A stretch of DNA of 64,000 nucleotides, from assembly GCF_014843845.1 (NCBI RefSeq), contig NZ_JHQS01000058.1, positions 24,439 to 88,438 on the forward strand, given 5' to 3'. The stretch comes from Mesorhizobium amorphae. GTDB taxonomy: Bacteria; Pseudomonadota; Alphaproteobacteria; Rhizobiales; Rhizobiaceae. The notes beneath the pieces are model-generated. The model saw only the letters and a program-made list of their open reading frames with translations, made no database searches and was not told the DNA's origin. Positions 1-10,079 of the stretch are shown here, one piece after another (position 1 is the stretch's first letter; every line of letters begins with the position of its first letter). Made by a program: the position numbers and the translations under genes.

Positions 1-530
1 TCGAAATCCTCGCCATCTCCGGCAGCCTGCGCGCCGCCTCGACCAATTCGGCCCTCGTCGCGGCGCTGGCCGCGAACGCGCCTGCTGATTGCCGCATCCG
101 CCTTTATGACGGGCTCGGACGGCTGCCGATCTTCAATCCCGACGATGAAGGCGAACGCACGCCGCCGGAGGCATCAAGGCTGATCGACGCCGTCACCCGC
201 GCCGACGGCGTCATCGTCTCCTGCCCCGAATATGCCCATGGCGTGCCGGGCGGGCTGAAGAACGGGCTCGACTGGCTGGTGTCGCGCGACGCCGCCGTCG
301 ACAAGCCGGCCATGCTGGTGCATGCCTCGCCGCGCTCGCTGTTTGCCCGCGCTGCACTCGCCGAGATCATGCGCACGATGTCGTTCGCGCTCTATGAAGA
401 TACCGCACTCGAGGTCGTCCTGATCGGCAAGAAGCCACCGGAGATGGACAAGATCCTGGCCGAGCCGGCAAGCCGGCTGGCCATGCGCGAGGCGGTTTCA
501 GCCTTCGCCGGCTTCATCGGCGCCCGCTGA
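1..530 (+). CDS. NADPH-dependent FMN reductase family protein (5' end cut by window edge)
   Basis: The frame is open from the window edge (first full codon at base 3) to a TGA at 528-530, so the start lies outside and about 175 residues are visible. The visible N-terminus carries the SGSLRAASTNSAL stretch that binds the FMN phosphate in flavodoxin-like reductases, and SCPEYAHGVPGGLKNGLDW is the typical second flavin-contacting segment (PEYN/H-x-x-xPG-LKN). The family reduces FMN or other acceptors such as quinones, azo dyes or chromate with NAD(P)H in the cytoplasm; the substrate here cannot be told. The next gene is convergent and only 12 bases away. Confidence 0.85.
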   Translation, partial: EILAISGSLRAASTNSALVAALAANAPADCRIRLYDGLGRLPIFNPDDEGERTPPEASRLIDAVTRADGVIVSCPEYAHGVPGGLKNGLDWLVSRDAAVDKPAMLVHASPRSLFARAALAEIMRTMSFALYEDTALEVVLIGKKPPEMDKILAEPASRLAMREAVSAFAGFIGAR

Positions 531-542
531 ACGACATGAGGT

Positions 543-1463
<921 letters not shown>

Positions 1464-1638
1464 GCTTTTCCTCCCGGCACTTGAGATCGGGCGCGATCAA
1501 GCCAGCCGGCGGCCGATCTGGCAAGATCGATGATGAGTGCTTCACTGCATCTTGAGGCCTCCAGGCAACGTGGGAGCGATGCCGTCCCGCAGGAATTGCG
1601 GGTAAGGGCCGGTTAACCGGCTATGCACTGGGCGCAAT

Positions 1639-1672
1639 GGTGCATTGCAACATCTTCTTTTTGCAACGCACC
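1639..1672. promoter_or_regulatory. Inverted repeat of two TGC-N3-GCA boxes upstream of the DUF1127 gene
   Basis: GGTGCATTGCAA at 1639-1650 faces TTGCAACGCACC at 1661-1672, matching at 11 of 12 positions across a 10-base spacer. Each arm holds a TGC-N3-GCA core. The dyad ends 76 bases before the ATG of the DUF1127 gene, so an operator is likely. TGC/GCA-rich dyads resemble sites described for the PHB-granule regulator PhaR, but that link is only a guess. Confidence 0.4.
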
Positions 1673-1748
1673 ATTACTATGTCATGCTCCGTATCGATCA
1701 AGGGAGGAACAATTCGCCGCCAGTACGCGGCACGAAAGGAACCTTGCT

Positions 1749-1916
1749 ATGATCATCGACAGCCTCATGACCCGCGCTCGCCAGAGCATTGCCAAGCGCA
1801 AGCACTACAACCGCCTCGTCGCGGAAATCGACAGCTTCACCGCTCGCGACCTGGCCGACATGCGCGCCGACCGCTCGGAAATGCTCTACCAGATCCACAA
1901 GCAGATCTACGGCTGA
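1749..1916 (+). CDS. DUF1127 small protein
   Basis: A 55-residue, basic, alpha-helical protein of the DUF1127 type common in Rhizobiales. The body after an Arg/Lys-rich helix reads YNRLVAEIDSFTARDLADM, close to the conserved R-x-L-x-x-L-s-x-x-t-L-x-D-iGl core. ATG 1749 is chosen because GAAAGGA lies 8-9 bases upstream; a longer open frame from 1623 lacks such a site and would run through the upstream dyad. DUF1127 proteins have been linked in other bacteria to RNA turnover and phosphate or carbon metabolism. No operon partner is visible. Confidence 0.85.
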   Translation: MIIDSLMTRARQSIAKRKHYNRLVAEIDSFTARDLADMRADRSEMLYQIHKQIYG

Positions 1917-1940
1917 ACTTTTAGTCGAAAGACTCGGTCC

Positions 1941-2079
1941 GGCACGCTGAGATTCAGGTCAGGCCGAGTCGAGAATGGTGGATTCCGAGAACCGGAGCGG
2001 AGCGTACTTAAGTACGTGAGCACCGGAAGCGCAGGAAACCGCCGTTCGTAGGCCAGCATCACCTGAATATCAGCGTGCC
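1941..2079. repeat. MITE/REP-like palindromic element, right arm overlaps the end of ccmG
   Basis: GGCACGCTGAGATTCAGGT at 1941-1959 is the inverted copy of ACCTGAATATCAGCGTGCC at 2061-2079 (18 of 19 positions). Between them lies a GC-rich core containing the palindrome GTACTTAAGTAC at 2003-2014. The length of about 139 bases and the terminal inverted repeats fit a miniature palindromic intergenic element of the kind frequent in rhizobia. The right arm contains the TGA and the last codons of ccmG on the other strand. A related shorter hairpin occurs at 61097-61142. Confidence 0.65.
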
Positions 2080-2642
2080 GCCAGAGCTTTTTCGATCTGC
2101 GGCACCAGCAGCGTCTCGGCTGACTCCGCTGTCAGCGGACCGACATGCTTGTAGGCGATCTTGCCGTCCTTGCCGACGACGAAGGTTTCCGGCACGCCAT
2201 AGACGCCCCAGTCGATCGCAGCGCGTCCGGCTTCGTCGACGCCGATCGCCTGGAACGGATTGCCGAGCTCGCCAAGGAAGCGGCGGGCATTTTCCGGTTC
2301 GTCCTTATAGTTCAGCGCCGCCGTGACGAAGCGCTTGTCCTGTGACAGGGCCAGCAGCACCGGATGCTCCTCGCGGCACGGCGCGCACCACGACGCAAAG
2401 ACATTGACCAGCGTCACCTTGCCGGCGAACTGTTTCGAATCGAGACCGGGCAGGTTGGTGCCTTCGAGCGCCGGCAGATTGGTCTGCGGCGCCGGCAGGC
2501 CGATCAGCGCCGACGGCACTTCCGAAACATCGCGGCCGGACAGAAGCTGCAACAGGAACAGCCCCGCCAGGCCGAGGAAGATCACCAGCGGCAACAGCAC
2601 GATCAGGCGGCGACGGGCCGGCGTTTCGGTTTCGCTGCTCAT
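2070..2642 (-). CDS. ccmG: Thiol:disulfide interchange protein CcmG/DsbE
   Basis: A 190-residue membrane-anchored thioredoxin-like protein that keeps apocytochrome c cysteines reduced in the periplasm for heme attachment. Residues 12-34 form the N-terminal membrane anchor, and the active site WCAPC (Cys86, Cys89) and the cis-Pro segment GVPETFVV are intact. The start is the ATG at 2640-2642, which overlaps the ccmD stop as TGATG; a GTG one codon earlier is less likely. The final codons and the stop lie inside the right arm of the repeat at 1941-2079, so the C-terminus may have been reset by that element. Confidence 0.93.
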   Translation of the reverse strand: MSSETETPARRRLIVLLPLVIFLGLAGLFLLQLLSGRDVSEVPSALIGLPAPQTNLPALEGTNLPGLDSKQFAGKVTLVNVFASWCAPCREEHPVLLALSQDKRFVTAALNYKDEPENARRFLGELGNPFQAIGVDEAGRAAIDWGVYGVPETFVVGKDGKIAYKHVGPLTAESAETLLVPQIEKALAAR

Positions 2643-2836
2643 CACTTGGCGCCCTTTTCCCGAACACTCTTGTCGCCGGCGCCCTTGTCGGAGCGGCGGC
2701 GCACGCCGGCCGCCTCCAGTTCTGCCAGGTCGCGCTTGCGCCCGCGCTGGTCGACCAGGATCCAGCCGATCAGCCCGGCCAGCACGATCGCCGTGATGGC
2801 ATAGGCGGCAGTCACATAGAGCGCATGCGCGCTCAT
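2642..2836 (-). CDS. ccmD: Heme exporter accessory protein CcmD
   Basis: A 64-residue protein with one membrane span (about residues 7-28, MSAHALYVTAAYAI onward) and a charged cytoplasmic tail, as expected for CcmD, which helps release holo-CcmE from the CcmABC complex. ATG at 2834-2836; its stop overlaps the ccmG start by one base. It normally follows ccmC directly, but here the preceding 124 bases do not encode CcmC. The Lys/Asp-rich tail from residue 48 is longer than in many homologues. Confidence 0.85.
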   Translation of the reverse strand: MSAHALYVTAAYAITAIVLAGLIGWILVDQRGRKRDLAELEAAGVRRRSDKGAGDKSVREKGAK

Positions 2837-2960
2837 GCCAGCTGCTCCGCTCGGGCGTCCGACCCGACCATGTCGCCGTGTTCGATCATGCCTTCCCTTA
2901 GCCTTGCCGTCCCGGCTTCGCAATCGGCCGCCGCGCCGCAGCCGCCCACGGCCCAATGCA
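2837..2960 (-). other. Gap where ccmC is expected
   Basis: Between the ccmB stop and the ccmD start there are only 124 bases. In related bacteria this place holds ccmC, a six-span membrane protein of roughly 250 residues with a WWD heme-handling motif; nothing of that kind can be read in any frame. On the minus strand an AGGGAAGG site precedes an 18-codon frame (MIEHGDMVGSDARAEQLA) whose stop overlaps the ccmD start as ATGA. This could be the stub of a deleted gene, but it shows no recognisable CcmC residues. Confidence 0.6.
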
Positions 2961-3626
2961 TCAGTCGGTCCCGTGGCGCAGCGCCAGTGCCGCGGCCACC
3001 GGCCCCAGAACGGCAAGAAACAGGGTCAGCGCGGCGAGAATGAGGAAGGGCTGCAGGAACGGATCGGGATCCGCCACCGCGCCGTAGCTTGCCGAGACGC
3101 CGAAGATCAGCACCGGGATGGTCAGCGGCAGCACCAGCACCGAGATCAGCAACCCGCCGCGCGGCAGGGCCACCGCTACGGCGGCGCCCGCCGCTCCGAT
3201 GAAAGTAATCGCCGGCGTGCCGACCAGAAGGGTCAGCGCGGTAGCACCGATGCCCATCGGCTCCATATTCATGAACAGGCCGAGCAGGGGTGCGGCGACA
3301 ACCAGCGGCAGCACGCTGCCACCCCAGTGCGCCAGGCATTTCACCAGCACCGTCAGCGCCAGCATGTGGCGGTCGTGGCCCAGCACCAGAAGATCGAGCG
3401 AGCCGTCTTCGCGATCGGCCTGGAACAGCCGGTCGAGCCCGAGCAGGCAAGCAAGCAGCGCCGCGATCCACAGGATCGCCGGACCGATGCGGGCAAGCAG
3501 ATTGAGGTCCGGCCCGACGCCAAACGGGATCGTTGCGATGACGGCGAGGAAGAAGATCACGCCGGTCAACGCGCCGCCGCCGGCACGGATGGAGAGGCGG
3601 ATGTCTCGGAGGAAGAGCGCTAGCAT
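2961..3626 (-). CDS. ccmB: Heme exporter permease CcmB
   Basis: A 221-residue, six-span integral membrane protein (start MLALFLRDIRLSIRAG) matching CcmB in length and in its N-terminal R-D-I/L-R-L-A-x-R signature. With CcmA and CcmC it forms the ABC complex that uses ATP to release heme-loaded CcmE in System I cytochrome c maturation. ATG 3624-3626 is preferred: a 16-residue N-terminal extension would be encoded by the palindromic element at 3652-3807 and adjoining bases and has no counterpart in the family. CcmA lies upstream across that element. Confidence 0.92.
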   Translation of the reverse strand: MLALFLRDIRLSIRAGGGALTGVIFFLAVIATIPFGVGPDLNLLARIGPAILWIAALLACLLGLDRLFQADREDGSLDLLVLGHDRHMLALTVLVKCLAHWGGSVLPLVVAAPLLGLFMNMEPMGIGATALTLLVGTPAITFIGAAGAAVAVALPRGGLLISVLVLPLTIPVLIFGVSASYGAVADPDPFLQPFLILAALTLFLAVLGPVAAALALRHGTD

Positions 3627-3651
3627 GGTTTGAGATGCCCGCGCTTGAACA

Positions 3652-3807
3652 CCCCCCTCTGTCCTGCCGGACATCTCCCCCTCAAGGGGGGAGATGGGCT
3701 GTCACCTCGTCTTTCGCCAATTCCCATCGTCGAAAGATTGAGCCGAGGGCCAAGCTGCCGATCTCCCCCCTTGAGGGGGAGATGCCCGGCAGGGCAGAGG
3801 GGGGCGC
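3652..3807. repeat. Rhizobial palindromic intergenic element between ccmA and ccmB
   Basis: The left arm CCCCTCTGTCCTGCCGG... with ACATCTCCCCCTCAAGGGGGGAGAT is mirrored by ATCTCCCCCCTTGAGGGGGAGAT...CCGGCAGGGCAGAGGGG on the right, each arm also folding on itself. Copies of the same general design are at 9069-9230, 35905-35970 and 51852-52034. It sits inside the ccm operon, between the ccmA stop (3823) and the ccmB start (3626), where an mRNA hairpin could affect expression of the downstream genes. Confidence 0.75.
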
Positions 3808-3822
3808 CGTAGAGCGCCGACA

Positions 3823-4431
3823 TCAAACGGTCTCCCCCATGACCAACGCCTTCGCCCCATCCAGCCCCAAAGGCAAATGCGTTGCTGCTATGATGATCCC
3901 CCCTTGCCGACAGTGATCCGTCATCACCCCGCCAAACCTTGCCTCCGAAGCCTTGTCCAGCCCCGCCGTCGGCTCGTCCAGCAGCCACAGCGGCCGGCGG
4001 CTCACCAGCAGCTTCGCGATCGACGCGCGCCGCCTTTGCCCGGTCGACAGATACCCAAACGGCAAATGGCCGATCCCGCCGAGCCCGACAGCCTCCAGCG
4101 CCTCCTCCACGGAAAGCAGCGGCTCACCCGAAAAATCCCGCCAGAAGCGCAAATTCTCCGTCACGCTGAGCACCGTCTTCATCGCGTTCTGATGGCCAAG
4201 ATAGTGGCAGGCAGAGGCAATCGACGGGAAATCCTCGCCACCACCTTCGATTCGTACCCGGCCTTCCGCCACCGGCAGCAGCCCGGCGATGACCCGCAGC
4301 AGCGTCGACTTGCCGGCGCCGTTCGGCCCGGTGACGACCAATGCCTCACCCTTCTCGAGCACAAAGCCGATGCCGGAAAAGACCGTCTCGCCGCCGCGTT
4401 CGCCGCCCAGATTTTCGGCGATCAGCCGCAT
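3823..4431 (-). CDS. ccmA: Heme exporter ATP-binding protein CcmA
   Basis: A 202-residue ABC ATPase of the cytochrome c maturation exporter. Walker A GPNGAGKST is at residues 35-43, the signature reads LSTGQRRR, and Walker B with the D-loop is LWLLDEPTAGLD. Length is typical. It is the first gene of the leftward ccm group and is divergent from acnA across 284 bases that must hold both promoters. A 20-base stretch near 4501-4520 resembles the start of the repeat at 31941 and may be a decayed copy. Confidence 0.95.
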   Translation of the reverse strand: MRLIAENLGGERGGETVFSGIGFVLEKGEALVVTGPNGAGKSTLLRVIAGLLPVAEGRVRIEGGGEDFPSIASACHYLGHQNAMKTVLSVTENLRFWRDFSGEPLLSVEEALEAVGLGGIGHLPFGYLSTGQRRRASIAKLLVSRRPLWLLDEPTAGLDKASEARFGGVMTDHCRQGGIIIAATHLPLGLDGAKALVMGETV

Positions 4432-4715
4432 TCGTTCCCCTTCGCCGAAAGTCCAAGCGCGGCTCCGGTGCGCCGCAGCAAAAATGGCGATTCCGTGTCT
4501 AGAACTATTCCAGGAAATTCTCTATATCCGGGTCATCCGTGCCAGCGGTCAGCACGGGAACAGAATTAGCGCCGAACCAGCGCACGCGCCGCCTTGAACG
4601 GCTCGGGTTGGCTGGGAACGGACAGCGGAAATGGCCGTACCCGCACCTTTGCGCGTGATTGCATGCCATCGGCGTCCGTTCCCTTTCAGGCTGAACAGAC
4701 AAGGACGGACCGCAC

Positions 4716-7406
<2,691 letters not shown>

Positions 7407-7416
7407 GAAGGGAATA

Positions 7417-7447
7417 AGGCAGTAGGGAATAGAACCCCCTACTGCCT
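7417..7447. terminator. Hairpin between convergent acnA and ceramidase-like gene
   Basis: AGGCAGTAGGG at 7417-7427 pairs perfectly over 11 bases with CCCTACTGCCT at 7437-7447. No clear T tract follows on either strand. It lies 10 bases past acnA and includes the last codons of the convergent gene, so it may stop transcription from both sides. CTACTGC is repeated directly in the right arm region (7439-7453). Confidence 0.5.
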
Positions 7448-8116
7448 ACTGCCTACTTTCGGCTTCCCATACCGCGCCGCCGCGGCCAGAAGCACGCCGA
7501 GCATCAGGCCGTTCAGGATGTGCCAGAGGAAATGCGTGCCGAGCGGGAAGCTGCCGCAGACCAGCGGATCGGCCATACGGCAGATGACCGAGACGACGAA
7601 GATCGCCAAGGCCGCCAGATTGTAGCGGCCGGCGCCGCTGCCGCTCAACGCTGTCCATGTGCCGAGGAAGGCAAGCGCCAGGAAGGGCGCCAGATAGCCG
7701 GTCGTGCCGTTCGAGGCCTGCCGCAGCCAGTCCGGCACCGCCCATGTCAGCAGCCCGGCGACGGCGTAGAAGGCGACGAAGATGGCGATCGCCTTGTCCC
7801 ATTCCATGCCGAGGAAGCGACGCAGCGTGAACAGCGTGTAGGCGAGCGTGAAACCGGCGATCGGCAGCACGTCGGCCCAGATCGTGGCTCGGATGGCGAA
7901 GATATGGAACAGCATCGAGCCGATGCCGATCGCCACCACCCACCAGGCCAGCACTTCGGCGAAAGTGCCGGTGCCGTGCCGGCGCACCTCACGCACTCCC
8001 CACAGACCGGCGGCAAGAAATGCAAGATTTGTCAGAGCATTGACCGGTTCGGCCCAAAGTTCCGGGCCTGTCCGTTCACAATAAAGATCGACCGGCGTCA
8101 GGAGAGTTTGCCACAT
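7439..8116 (-). CDS. Ceramidase-domain (CREST superfamily) membrane protein
   Basis: A 225-residue, seven-span membrane protein (start MWQTLLTPVDLYCERTG). It carries the pattern of the alkaline ceramidase/PAQR/Per1 (CREST) hydrolases: a Ser-x3-His pair in GSMLFHIFA, an Asp in WADVLPI, and a C-terminal His-x3-His in GTHFLWHIL, which together bind a catalytic zinc. Members hydrolyse amide bonds of lipids; bacterial substrates are mostly unknown. ATG 8114-8116 is preferred over an upstream TTG at 8150-8152, though GGAGG lies rather far from it. The last codons are in the hairpin shared with acnA. Confidence 0.8.
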   Translation of the reverse strand: MWQTLLTPVDLYCERTGPELWAEPVNALTNLAFLAAGLWGVREVRRHGTGTFAEVLAWWVVAIGIGSMLFHIFAIRATIWADVLPIAGFTLAYTLFTLRRFLGMEWDKAIAIFVAFYAVAGLLTWAVPDWLRQASNGTTGYLAPFLALAFLGTWTALSGSGAGRYNLAALAIFVVSVICRMADPLVCGSFPLGTHFLWHILNGLMLGVLLAAAARYGKPKVGSRQ

Positions 8117-8300
8117 GCTGATGCCGCCGCCTCCAATCGAACCGCACCGCAAAGTGCAGACGCCTCTCCTATTGCGGGCTTGCCTTCAGTTGCAACCACA
8201 AAATTTCACCGCAACGTGACTTCCCGTTGACTGTCGCTTCTGCCACATATTTTAGCAATCACGACAAAGCCGGCGTCACCGGCGGGAAATTGGAACGGCC

Positions 8301-9050
8301 ATGGCATCTCAGGGATCATTGCGGCTTGCGGCACTAGCGCTGGCCCTGTCGGCGTTCGCCGGCAACGGGCTTGCGGAGGAAACGGACAAGCCGCTCGGCG
8401 TGGTCGAGCTTTTCACCAGCCAGGGCTGCAACTCCTGTCCGCCGGCCGACGCGTTCTTCGCCGAGCTCGCCGCCAAGGAAAACATCATCGCGCTGGCCTA
8501 TCATGTCGACTACTGGGACTATCTCGGCTGGCAGGACACGCTGAGCCGCAAGGAGAACACCGAGCGGCAGTATGACTATATGCGCGCCTTCGGCAGCCGA
8601 TCGGTCTATACGCCGCAAGCCGTCATCAACGGCCGCAGCCATGTCAACGGCGCCAGCCGCAAGGAAGTCGACGGCACACTTGCCCGCCTGCAGAAGACCG
8701 GCGAAGGCATGCGGGTCGGCATCAAGGTCAGCCGCACCAGCGACCGCGTCATGATCGACACCGGCGACGCCGGCGGCGGCCCCACCGATGCCCACGTCGT
8801 CATCGTCTATTTCAATGCGCCGCAAACGATCAAGATCGGCGAGGGTGAGAACAGCGGTCGCAGCATGACCTACTGGAACGCCGTCTCCGGCATCCAGACC
8901 GCCGGCATGTGGCACGGCAAGGCGCAACGCTACGAATTGCCGATGACAGAGATCTCCAAGAAAGGCGGCTGCGCGGTCCTGCTGCAGTCGGTCGGCAAGG
9001 ACGGCACCCCCGGGCCGATCCTGGGCGCGGCCTTCATCCGCAAGCCGTAA
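8301..9050 (+). CDS. DUF1223 secreted thioredoxin-like protein
   Basis: A 249-residue protein with a signal peptide (about residues 1-25, cut near LAEE). The DUF1223 hallmarks are LFTSQGCNSCPPAD (a CxxC pair, residues about 40-53) and HVDYWDYLGWQDTLS, followed by YTPQAVINGR. The fold is thioredoxin-like and it probably acts in the periplasm; the CxxC suggests a redox or metal role, but no function is established. It is monocistronic, divergent from the ceramidase-like gene, with a rhizobial repeat just downstream. Confidence 0.85.
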   Translation: MASQGSLRLAALALALSAFAGNGLAEETDKPLGVVELFTSQGCNSCPPADAFFAELAAKENIIALAYHVDYWDYLGWQDTLSRKENTERQYDYMRAFGSRSVYTPQAVINGRSHVNGASRKEVDGTLARLQKTGEGMRVGIKVSRTSDRVMIDTGDAGGGPTDAHVVIVYFNAPQTIKIGEGENSGRSMTYWNAVSGIQTAGMWHGKAQRYELPMTEISKKGGCAVLLQSVGKDGTPGPILGAAFIRKP

Positions 9051-9068
9051 CTGGACCGTCGGCACCGC

Positions 9069-9230
9069 CTCTCATCCACCTGCCGGCTTCTCCCCGTGGG
9101 GAGAAGGGGGACTGGCCGCAACGTTGGCGCCCATTCTGCAGCGTCGATGATTGGCGAAACCGTCAATGACAGCGTCTTTCTCCCCGTCACTTAGACGGGG
9201 AGAAATGTCCGGCAGGACAATGAGGGGCAG
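9069..9230. repeat. Rhizobial palindromic intergenic element
   Basis: CTCATCCACCTGCCGG followed by the hairpin CTTCTCCCCGTGGGGAGAAG opens the element; CTTTCTCCCCGTCACTTAGACGGGGAGAAA and GTCCGGCAGGACAATGAG close it in inverse orientation. About 90 bases of unique-looking sequence separate the arms. Same family as 3652-3807, 35905-35970 and 51852-52034. Confidence 0.7.
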
Positions 9231-9689
9231 CGCGGACCGACGATATCAGTCGTTGAAGCGCTCGCACGGGGCCGTTCAACGCAACGCGCTTTGGGAACCG
9301 CATCCACAGGCCAATAAAAAACCGGCGTCAGCTTGCTTCTGACGCCGGTCATTTAGGTTTTGGGATCGTCGCACCCGATTCTTCCGAGGGAAAAACCGAG
9401 GTTGGTTCGATCCGACGCAGACCCGTGGGCGGGGGGCTTGGGGTTTACGAGCCGGTGCCGGACCGAACCGTCTCAGGCAACGCCGGTAAACTCGTCGGAG
9501 ATTGGGGCATCAGCGCGGATAAAATAAGGCAGGATTGTGGCGAAGCATCACCAATTCCAACAGGCGTTTGACAAACGTGACTGGACGTGACGGAAACGGC
9601 TTGGCTCCGGCTTGCTTAGCCGGGGCCTTGCAATTCGCCAGCGAACACGCCAACTTCTGCAAGCGAGGATTCATTCGAAGGATCGAGGC
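9231..9689. other. 459-base region without a recognised gene
   Basis: No convincing protein gene is seen on either strand. It holds a strong hairpin at 9321-9349 that has a T6 run only on the minus strand, implying a leftward transcript that ends there although no leftward gene precedes it nearby. The stretch 9350-9510 is very GC-rich with several short inverted repeats, so a small RNA is possible. The right part holds the leader of the DUF2794 gene. Confidence 0.5.
9321..9349 (-). terminator. Rho-independent terminator of an unassigned leftward transcript
   Basis: ACCGGCGTCAG (9321-9331) pairs perfectly with CTGACGCCGGT (9339-9349) over a seven-base loop. Read on the minus strand the stem is followed by TTTTTTATTGG, a textbook terminator. 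On the plus strand only CATTTAGGTTTTG follows, a weaker tail. Confidence 0.65.
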
Positions 9690-10079
9690 ATGACCGATCG
9701 CGGCGGCAGTGGGACGGAGGATGGGGACGCATCCGCAATATTGATCCCGCTGCATGAGGCAAGACGCGAACGCCTCGACCAGCCGGTGCGCTTCGACCGG
9801 CGCGAACTGGACCAGATCCTGAGACTTTACGGGCGCATGGTCGCCGCCAATGAATGGCGCGACTACGCCATCGACCACCTCTCCGACCGCGCCGTCTTTT
9901 CCGTCTTCCGCCGCGCCAGCGAAGTGCCGCTGTTCCAGATCGTCAAGGACCCGAAGCTGGCGCGCCGGCAAGGCGCCTTTGCCGTCATTGCCGCCGGCGG
10001 CAGCATCCTCAAGCGCGGCCAGGAGCTCGGCCGCGTGCTTGGCGTCTTCGACAGCAAGCTGAAGGTGGTCGAAGCTTAA
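9690..10079 (+). CDS. DUF2794 family protein
   Basis: A 129-residue protein of the DUF2794 type found in Rhizobiales and close relatives. The region VRFDRRELDQILRLYGRMVAANEWRDYAIDHLSDRAVFSVFRRASE (residues about 34-80) is the conserved core, followed by LFQIVKDPKLARRQGAFAV. No catalytic motif or membrane segment is visible and the function is unknown. ATG 9690 follows a CGAGG site; the longer open frame from 9612 has no ribosome site. Its stop overlaps that of the convergent GNAT gene by three bases. Confidence 0.8.
   Translation: MTDRGGSGTEDGDASAILIPLHEARRERLDQPVRFDRRELDQILRLYGRMVAANEWRDYAIDHLSDRAVFSVFRRASEVPLFQIVKDPKLARRQGAFAVIAAGGSILKRGQELGRVLGVFDSKLKVVEA

Noticed and set aside
3656..3810. 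Possible CRISPR-like repeat unit
   Set aside because: Only two inverted arms, no regularly spaced direct repeats and no cas genes; it is a palindromic intergenic element.
3630..3988. Short frames on both strands across the element between ccmA and ccmB
   Set aside because: They are translations of the palindromic repeat (PLCPAGHLPLKGG-type peptides), a common annotation artefact in rhizobia.
9151..9342. 63-codon plus frame after the DUF1223 gene
   Set aside because: Lies in the palindromic element and the terminator; repeat-derived.
9380..9420. GGTTCGATCC resembling a tRNA T-loop or tmRNA fragment
   Set aside because: No matching acceptor, D or anticodon arms could be folded around it.
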